Shown here: positions 1-6,735 of the stretch, one piece after another | How positions within the stretch are numbered: the first letter of the stretch is position 1 | Layout: every line of letters begins with the position of its first letter | NCBI RefSeq assembly: GCF_943912555.1 | Contig: NZ_CALTUR010000095.1 | Span: forward strand, 1-7,074 | From: an uncultured Streptococcus sp. | Lineage (GTDB): Bacteria; Bacillota; Bacilli; Lactobacillales; Streptococcaceae | Direction of reading: 5' to 3' | Length of the DNA stretch: 7,074 bases | Translations under genes and position numbers: made by a program | The notes under the pieces: generated by a model | Databases searched by the model: none | The model's input: only the letters and a program-made list of their open reading frames with translations | Told to the model about the DNA's origin: nothing

Positions 1-32
1 AGTTTAAAATAAAAATAGAAAAGAGGAAATAG

Positions 33-275
33 ATGATTACGCATTTTAAAGGTTTTGTTTATGGAGTAGACGCAAGTGCTATGTTTGCACAAGCTATGTC
101 TTTGTTACAGAAGGGATTGATTGCAGTTGGTGCCTTTCTCGTTGTTGTGGGGATTGTCAACCTTGCAACCAATATTAAAGATGGTGGACCAGGTGTTCGG
201 AATGCCATTCTTGAAATTGTCGGTGGAGTTATGGTCGGGGCTGCTGGAGCCTTTGTAACTCAGATTTCAATTTAG
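33..275 (+). CDS. Small two-helix membrane protein, VirB2/TrbC/Maff2-like
   Basis: An 80-residue protein with two hydrophobic helices, roughly residues 28-47 and 58-77. They are joined by a short polar turn containing KDGGPGVRN, and an amphipathic N-terminus of about 25 residues precedes them. This two-helix, Gly/Ala-rich hairpin is the architecture of VirB2/TrbC pilin-type subunits and of the Maff2-like proteins that sit just upstream of the VirB6-like gene in many Gram-positive conjugative elements. In pCF10 the corresponding position is prgF/prgG. The start is supported by AGAGGA at 22-27, 5 nt before the ATG. There is no recognisable signal peptidase site. It is first in the visible operon, 16 nt ahead of the VirB6-like gene. 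Family placement rests on architecture and context, not on strong sequence identity; a pilus-forming role in a Gram-positive host is not shown. Confidence 0.7.
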   Translation: MITHFKGFVYGVDASAMFAQAMSLLQKGLIAVGAFLVVVGIVNLATNIKDGGPGVRNAILEIVGGVMVGAAGAFVTQISI

Positions 276-280
276 GAGGA
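275..280 (+). promoter_or_regulatory. Ribosome binding site GGAGGA ahead of the virB6-like gene
   Basis: GGAGGA begins on the last base of the upstream stop codon (TAG, 273-275). It lies 6 nt before an ATG at 287 and 11 nt before the ATG at 292 that opens the long frame. Spacing therefore favours the ATG at 287, which encodes only Met-Thr before a TGA. This makes the true initiation route of the downstream gene uncertain. Confidence 0.75.
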
Positions 281-286
281 TAAACA

Positions 287-295
287 ATGACATGA
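287..295 (+). other. Two-codon ORF ATG-ACA-TGA overlapping the virB6-like start
   Basis: ATG at 287-289 is followed by ACA and TGA (293-295). The TGA shares two bases with the ATG at 292-294 of the VirB6-like gene. The short ORF has the better distance (6 nt) to GGAGGA. It may act as a translational coupling or leader element, with ribosomes terminating at the TGA and re-initiating at the overlapping ATG. It may instead be ignored, with the 292 ATG used directly. Function is inference; the arrangement is seen directly. Confidence 0.45.
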
Positions 296-1146
296 ATCTT
301 AGTTTAGTCTCACCCTTTGTTTACCTTGCATCTGAAAAAATATCAGCTGAAAATTTATTTGAAGGATTTAATGTGGATTTACAATCTACGGTAGATCTGA
401 TTAAATCTCTATCTAGCTACAATCCAACAGTTTGGACTTACATGTCTAGTATCACCAAAAGTGTTATGCAGCCTCTTGGAGTTGCGATTTTATCAGTGGT
501 TCTTATCTTAGAATTTTCTAAGATGGCAAAGAAAATTGCTAACTCAGGTGGAGCGATGACCTTTGAAGCATTAGCCCCGATGTTGATTAGTTATATTATG
601 GTCGCAGTTGTAATTACCAACACTACCGTCATTGTAGAAGCCATCATCGGGATTGCGAGTCATGCCATTGAACAAGTGGCCTCGATTGTGGCTCACGGTG
701 GGGCAAAGTATGATACCATCTCTGGATTAAAAGGGTCAGGCTTTATTGGCCGGATGATTGTAGGCTTTTTCGCCCTCCTCATTTGGCTTGTTCGGATAGT
801 AAGTGCAGCCATGGTCAATCTTTTGGTATCCATTCGATTTATTCAACTTTACCTTATGATTCCATTTGCCCCTCTTACGATTCCAACATTTTTAAGTGAT
901 GAGTGGAAGTCTATTGGTATTGGCTATTTAAAAAATATTATGGTCTATGCGGTACAAGGGGTTCTTATTTTTCTGATTGTTTCTCTTGTTCCTTTGTTTG
1001 AATCTGCTGGGAAAATAGCTGTTTCAAATGGTGCAGGAGTCTTGCAATCACTTGCGATTATGTTTGGTAGTTTGGTACAAGCTATCTTACTGATTATTGC
1101 CCTCGTTGGTTCTCAACGTACGGCTCGCTCAATCTTAGGTATGTAA
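292..1146 (+). CDS. VirB6/PrgH-like polytopic conjugation channel protein
   Basis: A 284-residue integral membrane protein with about six predicted hydrophobic segments, near residues 58-76, 94-120, 151-176, 178-199, 213-236 and 252-273. The C-terminal tail is short and basic (SQRTARSILGM). The N-terminal 50 residues are less hydrophobic and contain no clear signal peptide. Size, topology and position fit the VirB6/TrbL-type inner-channel subunits of Gram-positive type IV secretion systems, called PrgH in pCF10 and annotated as TrbL/VirB6 or CD0411-like in clostridial and streptococcal elements. In the paradigm systems VirB6 contacts the DNA substrate in the membrane channel. The following genes (PrgI family, VirB4-like ATPase, PrgK-like hydrolase) occur in the pCF10 order, which supports the call. 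The start at 292 is the only ATG that opens the long frame near the ribosome binding site; its spacing of 11 nt is long. Confidence 0.85.
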   Translation: MNLSLVSPFVYLASEKISAENLFEGFNVDLQSTVDLIKSLSSYNPTVWTYMSSITKSVMQPLGVAILSVVLILEFSKMAKKIANSGGAMTFEALAPMLISYIMVAVVITNTTVIVEAIIGIASHAIEQVASIVAHGGAKYDTISGLKGSGFIGRMIVGFFALLIWLVRIVSAAMVNLLVSIRFIQLYLMIPFAPLTIPTFLSDEWKSIGIGYLKNIMVYAVQGVLIFLIVSLVPLFESAGKIAVSNGAGVLQSLAIMFGSLVQAILLIIALVGSQRTARSILGM

Positions 1147-1152
1147 TTAGAT

Positions 1153-1186
1153 AAAGGCTAGGAAGTGATTACTTCTTAGCCTTTTT
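1153..1186 (+). terminator. Intra-operon hairpin with short T run (putative attenuating terminator)
   Basis: Bases 1153-1166 pair with 1171-1184 to form a 14-bp stem, unbroken except for one G-U wobble (1161/1176), around a GATT tetraloop. A run of five Ts (1182-1186) overlaps the 3' arm and is followed by AG, so the free U tract is short. The hairpin lies 6 nt after the virB6-like stop and ends 13 nt before the PrgI start. It has the form of a factor-independent terminator. With three essential transfer genes downstream and no clear promoter between, it is more likely a partial terminator or an mRNA-stabilising or processing stem than a full stop. The inverted repeat is seen; the function is inferred. 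Confidence 0.7.
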
Positions 1187-1199
1187 AGAAAGGAAAGTC

Positions 1200-1559
1200 A
1201 TGAATACACGTGTCTTTAAAGACATCTCAAAATACCAACACAGGGCTTGGTTAGGTTTCACCACAAGGCAAATCATCTTTGTTTTACCAGCCTTTATTGT
1301 CACAATTATTGTTTTGGGCTTGAATCTCTTTTACTGGCAATTTGGAGATTGGTTTGTTTACGGTTTTGTGTTTGCTTTTACCATCCCCCTCATGCTTTTT
1401 GGAGTCTATAAACCCAATGATTTATATTTTGAACATTATTTGAAATACCGTCTTCATTTTGAATTAACGGTTCCCCTACGCACAATTACAGGAAAGAAAG
1501 GACCTGAACATGAAAAGAAAATCAAATACATTAAAGAAACAAAAAACTTCAATGACTAA
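1200..1559 (+). CDS. prgI: PrgI family conjugal transfer membrane protein
   Basis: A 119-residue protein with a short basic cytoplasmic N-terminus (MNTRVFKDISKYQHRAWLGF), two adjacent membrane helices (about 23-45 and 51-70), and a basic C-terminal tail carrying the typical KPNDLYFEHYLKYR segment. This is the layout of the PrgI family, which in Gram-positive type IV systems is encoded immediately before the VirB4-like ATPase. It is thought to be the VirB3-type partner of VirB4 at the membrane. The start has a good ribosome binding site (AAAGGA, 1189-1194; 5 nt gap). The gene follows the intra-operon hairpin at 1153-1186. Its last 50 nt, encoding a Lys-rich tail, also encode the first residues of the ATPase in another frame, suggesting translational coupling of the two partners. 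The family call is firm; the molecular role is from family knowledge. Confidence 0.88.
   Translation: MNTRVFKDISKYQHRAWLGFTTRQIIFVLPAFIVTIIVLGLNLFYWQFGDWFVYGFVFAFTIPLMLFGVYKPNDLYFEHYLKYRLHFELTVPLRTITGKKGPEHEKKIKYIKETKNFND
1497..1502 (+). promoter_or_regulatory. Ribosome binding site AAAGGA that sets the virB4-like start
   Basis: AAAGGA lies 7 nt before the ATG at 1510 and within the 3' end of prgI. The only competing in-frame ATG, at 1552, is preceded by an A-rich stretch with no Shine-Dalgarno match. This favours the longer, overlapping start. Confidence 0.6.
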
Positions 1560-3867
1560 TCAGAAAGAAGTAGTTAAAGGAAAAAAAGAGGAAGTGTTAC
1601 CATCAACGGCTAATACTCTTTCCTATCAAGCCCTGTATCAAAATGGTCTGATGCAGGTAAAAGAAGATTATTTCTCACAAAGCTATTTACTTGGTGATGT
1701 CAATTACCAGACAGTTGGTTTAGAAGATAAAGGCGCAATCATTGAGAAGTATTCTGATTTGATTAACTCCTTAGATGACCAAACAAACTTCCAATTGACC
1801 ATCTTTAATAAAAGATTGAATTTAGAAAAATTCAGACAAAGTGTTTTGTATGAGGAAAAAGAAGATGGCTATGATAGCTATCGTAAAGAATTGAATCGGA
1901 TGATGAATCAGAATTTAGACAGTGGTGAAAATAACTTTTCAGCTGTGAAACTGATTAGCTTTGGTAGAAAGGATTCTAATCCCAAGCAAGCCTATCGTTC
2001 CTTGTCTCAAATAGGCGAATATTTCAAGAGTGGTTTCTCAGAAATTGATGCTCGCTTTGAATCCTTGGCTGGAGAAGAACGGGTGAACTTGTTGGCAGAT
2101 ATGCTTAGAGGAGAACACCATCTTCCGTTTTCTTACCGTGATTTAACGAGATCGGGTCAGACAACTCGTCACTTTATAGCTCCTAACCTCTTGGATTTTA
2201 AAAACAAGAATTACCTACAAATCAATGACCGCTTATTGCAGATTGTCTATGTCAGAGACTACGGTATGGAATTAGGAGATCAGTTTATCCGAGACCTCAT
2301 GCAAGGAGATTTGGAATTGATTGTGAGCCTCCATGCTCAAAGTTCAACCAAGGCTGATGCCATGAAGAAACTACGAACGAAGAAAACCTTGATGGAATCC
2401 CAAAAGATTGGGGAACAACAAAAACTTGCTCGTACAGGTATCTATTTGGAAAAAGTAGGCCATGTATTAGAAAGCAATATCGATGAAGCTGAGGAACTCT
2501 TAAAAACCATGACAGAGACAGGAGATAAACTATTTCAAACTGTCTTCTTGATTGGTGTTTTTGGTCAGGATGAAGAAGAACTCAAACAAGCACTAGACAC
2601 TATCCAACAAGTGGCCGGCTCAAATGACCTAATGATTGATAAACTTCCATATATGCAAGAAGCAGCCTTTAATAGCTTACTGCCATTTGGTTGTGATTTT
2701 TTAGAGGGAGTATCACGGAGTTTATTAACATCTAATGTAGCAGTGAACTCACCTTGGACTTCAGTAGATTTACAAGACCGTAGTGGGAAATATTACGGTA
2801 TCAATCAAATATCAAGTAATATTATTACCATTGATCGTAGCCTATTAAATACACCGTCTGGTCTGATTTTAGGAACATCTGGAGCTGGTAAAGGGATGGC
2901 AACCAAGCATGAAATTATCACGACCAAAATCAAAGAATCTGGTGAAAATACTGAAATTATCATTGTGGATCCAGAAGCAGAGTACAGTGTCATTGGACGG
3001 GCTTTTGGGGGAGAAATGATTGATATTGCGCCTGATTCCCAAACTTATCTCAATGTCCTTGACTTGTCTGAGGAAAATATGGATGAGGATCCTGTAAAGG
3101 TAAAATCAGAATTTCTTTTATCCTTTATCGGCAAGCTACTGGATAGGAAAATGGATGGAAGAGAAAAATCGATTATCGACAGAGTTACCAGACTCACCTA
3201 TCAGTCATTTAAAGAGCCTTCTTTGGAAGAATGGGTTTTTGTCTTGAGTCAACAGCCAGAAGAAGAAGCGCAGAATTTGGCACTTGATATGGAACTGTAT
3301 GTCGAAGGTTCTCTTGATATTTTTTCTCATAAGACCAATATTCAGACAGGATCCAATTTCTTGATTTATAACGTTAAAAAGTTAGGAGATGAGCTGAAAC
3401 AAATCGCTCTTATGGTTGTTTTTGATCAGATATGGAATCGTGTCGTTCGGAATCAAAAATTAGGGAAGAAGACCTGGATTTATTTTGATGAAATGCAGCT
3501 TCTCTTATTAGATAAATATGCCAGTGATTTCTTCTTTAAATTGTGGAGTCGTGTCAGAAAATATGGAGCCAGTCCGACTGGAATAACTCAAAACGTCGAA
3601 ACCTTATTGTTAGATCCAAATGGTAGACGGATTATTGCAAATAGTGAATTTATGATTCTCCTCAAGCAAGCAAAAAATGACCGAGAAGAACTGGTTCAAC
3701 TCTTAGGCTTGTCAAAAGAACTCGAAAAATACCTTGTCAATCCAGAAAAAGGGGCAGGACTGATAAAAGCTGGTTCCGTTGTCGTACCCTTTAAAAATAA
3801 GATTCCTCAGGGTACACAATTGTTTGATATTATGAGTACGGATCCTGATAAAATGGCTTCTAATTAA
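1510..3867 (+). CDS. VirB4-like conjugal transfer ATPase (PrgJ/TrsE type)
   Basis: A 785-residue cytoplasmic ATPase of the VirB4 superfamily, expected to power assembly of the conjugation channel or DNA movement through it. Residues 1-40 are Lys/Glu-rich. About 45-430 form the VirB4-type N-terminal domain, followed by a RecA-like motor. Motor motifs visible are Walker A GTSGAGKG (455-462, catalytic K461), a VDPEAEY motif (486-492), Walker B WIYFDE (656-661) and a TQN motif (693-695). Position 462, normally Ser/Thr after the Walker Lys, is Gly. Length matches the family (about 750-850). There is no membrane segment, so it probably docks on the PrgI and VirB6-like proteins encoded upstream. It overlaps prgI by 50 nt and is followed 11 nt later by the PrgK-like gene. 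ATG 1510 was chosen for its ribosome binding site; an alternative Met at residue 15 (1552) would give 771 residues. The family assignment is strong. Confidence 0.93.
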   Translation: MKRKSNTLKKQKTSMTNQKEVVKGKKEEVLPSTANTLSYQALYQNGLMQVKEDYFSQSYLLGDVNYQTVGLEDKGAIIEKYSDLINSLDDQTNFQLTIFNKRLNLEKFRQSVLYEEKEDGYDSYRKELNRMMNQNLDSGENNFSAVKLISFGRKDSNPKQAYRSLSQIGEYFKSGFSEIDARFESLAGEERVNLLADMLRGEHHLPFSYRDLTRSGQTTRHFIAPNLLDFKNKNYLQINDRLLQIVYVRDYGMELGDQFIRDLMQGDLELIVSLHAQSSTKADAMKKLRTKKTLMESQKIGEQQKLARTGIYLEKVGHVLESNIDEAEELLKTMTETGDKLFQTVFLIGVFGQDEEELKQALDTIQQVAGSNDLMIDKLPYMQEAAFNSLLPFGCDFLEGVSRSLLTSNVAVNSPWTSVDLQDRSGKYYGINQISSNIITIDRSLLNTPSGLILGTSGAGKGMATKHEIITTKIKESGENTEIIIVDPEAEYSVIGRAFGGEMIDIAPDSQTYLNVLDLSEENMDEDPVKVKSEFLLSFIGKLLDRKMDGREKSIIDRVTRLTYQSFKEPSLEEWVFVLSQQPEEEAQNLALDMELYVEGSLDIFSHKTNIQTGSNFLIYNVKKLGDELKQIALMVVFDQIWNRVVRNQKLGKKTWIYFDEMQLLLLDKYASDFFFKLWSRVRKYGASPTGITQNVETLLLDPNGRRIIANSEFMILLKQAKNDREELVQLLGLSKELEKYLVNPEKGAGLIKAGSVVVPFKNKIPQGTQLFDIMSTDPDKMASN

Positions 3868-3875
3868 GGGGAAGG
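3868..3875 (+). promoter_or_regulatory. Ribosome binding site of the PrgK-like gene
   Basis: GGGGAAGG directly follows the TAA stop of the ATPase (3865-3867) and ends 3 nt before the ATG at 3879; its GGGGA core is 6 nt away. It supports the 3879 start and continuous operon translation. Confidence 0.6.
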
Positions 3876-3878
3876 TAA

Positions 3879-6692
3879 ATGAAGGATAAAAGAGAAATCA
3901 TACGTGCCCGAAAGGCATTTAGAAGAAGCCTAAAAGATGAGAAAAAATTCTTGAAAAAAGGAAAGAAGGAGGTGAAGAAACAGAAAAAAGATTCCGCTGT
4001 ACTGGATGAAAAAGCATGGAAAAAAGAGATAAAAGAAAAGCTAGAGGAGATGAGAGAAGCTTCAAAGGAGAGAGTAAAACAAGCAAATGAAGACTACAAT
4101 CATATTCTTCAAAATAGTCCTCCATCTCTTTTGAATCGCAAAGAATTAAGAGACAGACGGTTGCCTCATGCTAGGAAACGATTGAAAATAGCCAAGAAGC
4201 AATTTAAGGAAGCAAAGGTAGGAGCAAAAGAAGAAAGAAAAGAGAGTCGTAAAGAAAGAAAAACAAATCAAAAGTTTCTCTACGGTCAGGAATCGAAAGC
4301 AAAATCTAATTTTTTCTTTCAAGGGAAGAGTTTAGAAGAATTAAAAGCTAAGAAAGAAGTCAAGGCCGCCAAAGAAAATTTAAAATCTACTAAACAAGCC
4401 TATAAATCCAAAAAGGTTAGTAGGAAAGCCAAAACTTTCCTTTATGTCCTTGGACGTGAAGGTGGAGAGTTAGCTTCAGAAAATGAAGATTTAGAAGGCT
4501 ATCGCACACTTCAAGAGACCATTAGAAAAGGGAAACGCTACAGTCGGCTTTCTTATAATCTTGGAAAAGCTAGTGTCAAAACAGGACAAGCAACAGGTCG
4601 TTTTACCAAGAAAAGACTGACCAACACAAAAGAGCGATACCATCATTTTAAGGATGGAAAAGGATGGAAACTAGCGAAAGAGAATCCAAGTTCCTTTAAA
4701 AATCGGTTTCGAAAATTAAAGAAACAAGGTCTTACAAGTGTCCGAAATATCTATCAAAAACTAAAAGCAGCCTTTTCCTTCTTTACATTTGCGGCTGGAA
4801 ATCCTGCAACATGGATAGTTGGAGGATTAGTCTTTCTTCTCTTATTTATGATGAGCTTCTTTTTAGGATTTTCATCTGCTAGTTTGATTCAACAAGATGA
4901 ATTTGAATTAACAAAAGCTTATACCCACCTAACTTGGGAAGACGCAGAACATACTCGTACAAATGACAAAGGCATTACCTATTACACAAAAGTTGATGAT
5001 GTGATGGGGTATATGAACTTTAAATTCCATGACTATGAATTACACAAACCAGTTCACTTATTTAGTTCAGAAACTTACAAGGATTATCTGTCTACTTTGT
5101 GGCATGATTTAAACGATGGGGAAGATTTGAAATCCATGCAAGATCTCTATGAAACTCCTAAGTATAAACTCTCGAAAGACGATCAAGAGGAAATGAAGGA
5201 ACTAAAAGAAGAAGGTGTCTATGCTTCCATGCAGGAATTGGACAATCCATTTGAGGGGAAAAGCAACGAAGATAGTCTAACCATGACTTATCGTTATGGA
5301 TACTATGATTTAGACGGAAAACCTACACTTCAGGAGTACATTCTACTAGAAGCGAAGGCTCACCAAACGATTGTCGCACCAATGGATGGAGTTGTATCTC
5401 TAGATGGTGACAATGTTATTCTCACTAACGGAAAAGGAGAGAATGAGAGTCGATTGACCTTGTATTCTATTCATAATGGCCGTGCGATTGAGGGGACAAG
5501 AGTCCTAACGGGTGATATTATTGGTGAAACACCAGACGATACAGGTTTGAAAGTTTCCTATCAAAAGTATAAGAACAAGAAAGAAAAATTGGTGTATGTC
5601 AATCCGCAATTTTATTTTCCAAAAGTCATTCAACTTCAGACCACTATCTTACCTGCCATTGGTCAGTTTGGTGGGGATGAGTTTGAACGAGCAAAACATA
5701 TTTATGATTTTTTGAAATCTCAAGGGGCAAGTCCCCAAGCCATTGCGGCTATTTTAGGAAATTGGTCGGTAGAATCTTCTATCAATCCAAAACGAGCTGA
5801 GGGAGATTATTTATCTCCTCCAGTTGGCGCTACCGATTCCTCATGGGATGATGAAAACTGGTTAGCGATTGGAGGTCCAGCCATTTATAGTGGTGCTTAT
5901 CCTAATATACTTCATAGAGGTTTGGGGCTAGGTCAATGGACGGATACTGCAGATGGTTCAACACGGCATACAGCTTTGTTAAATTATGCACGCACCCAAA
6001 ATAAGAAATGGTATGATTTAGACCTCCAACTTGATTTTATGCTTCACGGGGATAGTCCTTACTATCAAAGTTGGTTAAAGGATTTCTTTGGAAGTACGGG
6101 CAGTGCAGCCAATCTGGCCCAACTCTTCCTTACCTATTGGGAGGGAAATTCTGGTGACAAACTACTGGAAAGACAAACCAGAGCAACGGAATGGTATTAC
6201 CAAATTGAAAAAGGCTTTAGCCAGACAAATGGAGGACAGGCAAAAAGTGACCCGCAATCTCTTGAAGGGGTTCGTGGGGACTTGTATGATCATTCTGTTC
6301 CTGATGGTGGAGATGGAATGGCCTATGCCTATGGACAATGTACATGGGGTGTTGCGGCTCGTATGAATCAATTAGGCTTAAAATTAAAAGGAAGTAATGG
6401 AGAGAAGATTTCAATCATTAATACCATGGGAAATGGTCAAGACTGGGTTGCGACAGCTTCAAGTCTTGGTGGGGAAACGGGCTCTATACCAAGAGCAGGT
6501 GCTATTGTTTCTTTTGTAGGAGGTACACATGGGACACCAGCAGACTATGGTCATGTGGCTTTTGTAGAGAAAGTCTATGATGATGGTTCTTTCCTCGTGT
6601 CTGAAACTAACTATGGTGGCAACCCTAACTATACCTTTAGAAAAATCTCTCAAGCAGATAGTGCCATTAGTTTTGCCTATACTACGAAATAA
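3879..6692 (+). CDS. PrgK/VirB1-like bifunctional cell-wall hydrolase of the conjugation system
   Basis: A 937-residue membrane-anchored peptidoglycan hydrolase. Residues 1-300 are very basic and predicted cytoplasmic, with helical, coiled-coil-like K/E stretches; a hand count gives about 93 Lys/Arg against 38 Asp/Glu. One membrane helix spans about 312-333. Outside follow a linker (335-490) and a LytM/M23-like beta domain (about 495-580) that lacks the metal-binding His/Asp set. Next is a phage-tail-lysozyme-type muramidase domain (about 599-778, likely catalytic Glu632 in GNWSVESS). The C-terminal CHAP domain (about 810-935) has Cys821 in GQCTW, His892 in YGHVAF and Glu909/Asn911 as likely third residues. 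The LytM, lysozyme/SLT, CHAP order is that described for PrgK of pCF10. The enzyme would cut both glycan and peptide bonds to let the channel through the wall. It is last in the operon, and a strong terminator begins at its stop codon. Confidence 0.92.
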   Translation: MKDKREIIRARKAFRRSLKDEKKFLKKGKKEVKKQKKDSAVLDEKAWKKEIKEKLEEMREASKERVKQANEDYNHILQNSPPSLLNRKELRDRRLPHARKRLKIAKKQFKEAKVGAKEERKESRKERKTNQKFLYGQESKAKSNFFFQGKSLEELKAKKEVKAAKENLKSTKQAYKSKKVSRKAKTFLYVLGREGGELASENEDLEGYRTLQETIRKGKRYSRLSYNLGKASVKTGQATGRFTKKRLTNTKERYHHFKDGKGWKLAKENPSSFKNRFRKLKKQGLTSVRNIYQKLKAAFSFFTFAAGNPATWIVGGLVFLLLFMMSFFLGFSSASLIQQDEFELTKAYTHLTWEDAEHTRTNDKGITYYTKVDDVMGYMNFKFHDYELHKPVHLFSSETYKDYLSTLWHDLNDGEDLKSMQDLYETPKYKLSKDDQEEMKELKEEGVYASMQELDNPFEGKSNEDSLTMTYRYGYYDLDGKPTLQEYILLEAKAHQTIVAPMDGVVSLDGDNVILTNGKGENESRLTLYSIHNGRAIEGTRVLTGDIIGETPDDTGLKVSYQKYKNKKEKLVYVNPQFYFPKVIQLQTTILPAIGQFGGDEFERAKHIYDFLKSQGASPQAIAAILGNWSVESSINPKRAEGDYLSPPVGATDSSWDDENWLAIGGPAIYSGAYPNILHRGLGLGQWTDTADGSTRHTALLNYARTQNKKWYDLDLQLDFMLHGDSPYYQSWLKDFFGSTGSAANLAQLFLTYWEGNSGDKLLERQTRATEWYYQIEKGFSQTNGGQAKSDPQSLEGVRGDLYDHSVPDGGDGMAYAYGQCTWGVAARMNQLGLKLKGSNGEKISIINTMGNGQDWVATASSLGGETGSIPRAGAIVSFVGGTHGTPADYGHVAFVEKVYDDGSFLVSETNYGGNPNYTFRKISQADSAISFAYTTK

Positions 6693-6735
6693 AAGAATCA
6701 TGTCATCAGTTTAGGTGACATGATTCTTATTTTTT
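6693..6735 (+). terminator. Strong, probably bidirectional operon terminator
   Basis: A perfect 13-bp inverted repeat, 6693-6705 pairing with 6716-6728, encloses a 10-nt loop and is followed by A and then six Ts (6730-6735). It starts at the first base after the PrgK-like stop codon. Read on the minus strand, the same stem is followed by TTATTT, so it can also end the convergent acetyltransferase gene, whose stop codon (6727-6729) lies partly in the stem. Confidence 0.9.

Noticed and set aside
1..32. Possible promoter upstream of the first gene
   Set aside because: The 32 bases are A-rich but hold no recognisable -35/-10 pair. The operon most likely continues from further upstream.
1581..1587. 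Run of seven As near the 5' end of the ATPase gene as a slippage or phase-variation site
   Set aside because: Seven As in a Lys-rich AT-rich coding region is expected by chance. No alternative frame of interest opens after a shift.
2805..2993. 62-residue open frame on the minus strand
   Set aside because: It lies wholly inside the VirB4-like motor domain, opposite Walker A, with no family resemblance; an antisense shadow of the real gene.
3919..4125. 68-residue minus-strand frame rich in Leu, Ser and Phe
   Set aside because: It is the complement of the Lys/Glu-rich N-terminus of the PrgK-like gene, which automatically gives Leu/Ser/Phe codons. No supporting signal was seen.
5724..5736. Small GGGG-loop-CCCC hairpin inside the lysozyme domain
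   Set aside because: It is only a 4-bp stem within well-conserved coding sequence, with no T run. It is not a terminator.
6088..6701. Overlapping frames on both strands (6088-6366 plus; 6162-6371, 6217-6414 and 6459-6701 minus)
   Set aside because: All sit within the lysozyme and CHAP domains, whose catalytic motifs are intact in the main frame. None resembles a known family.
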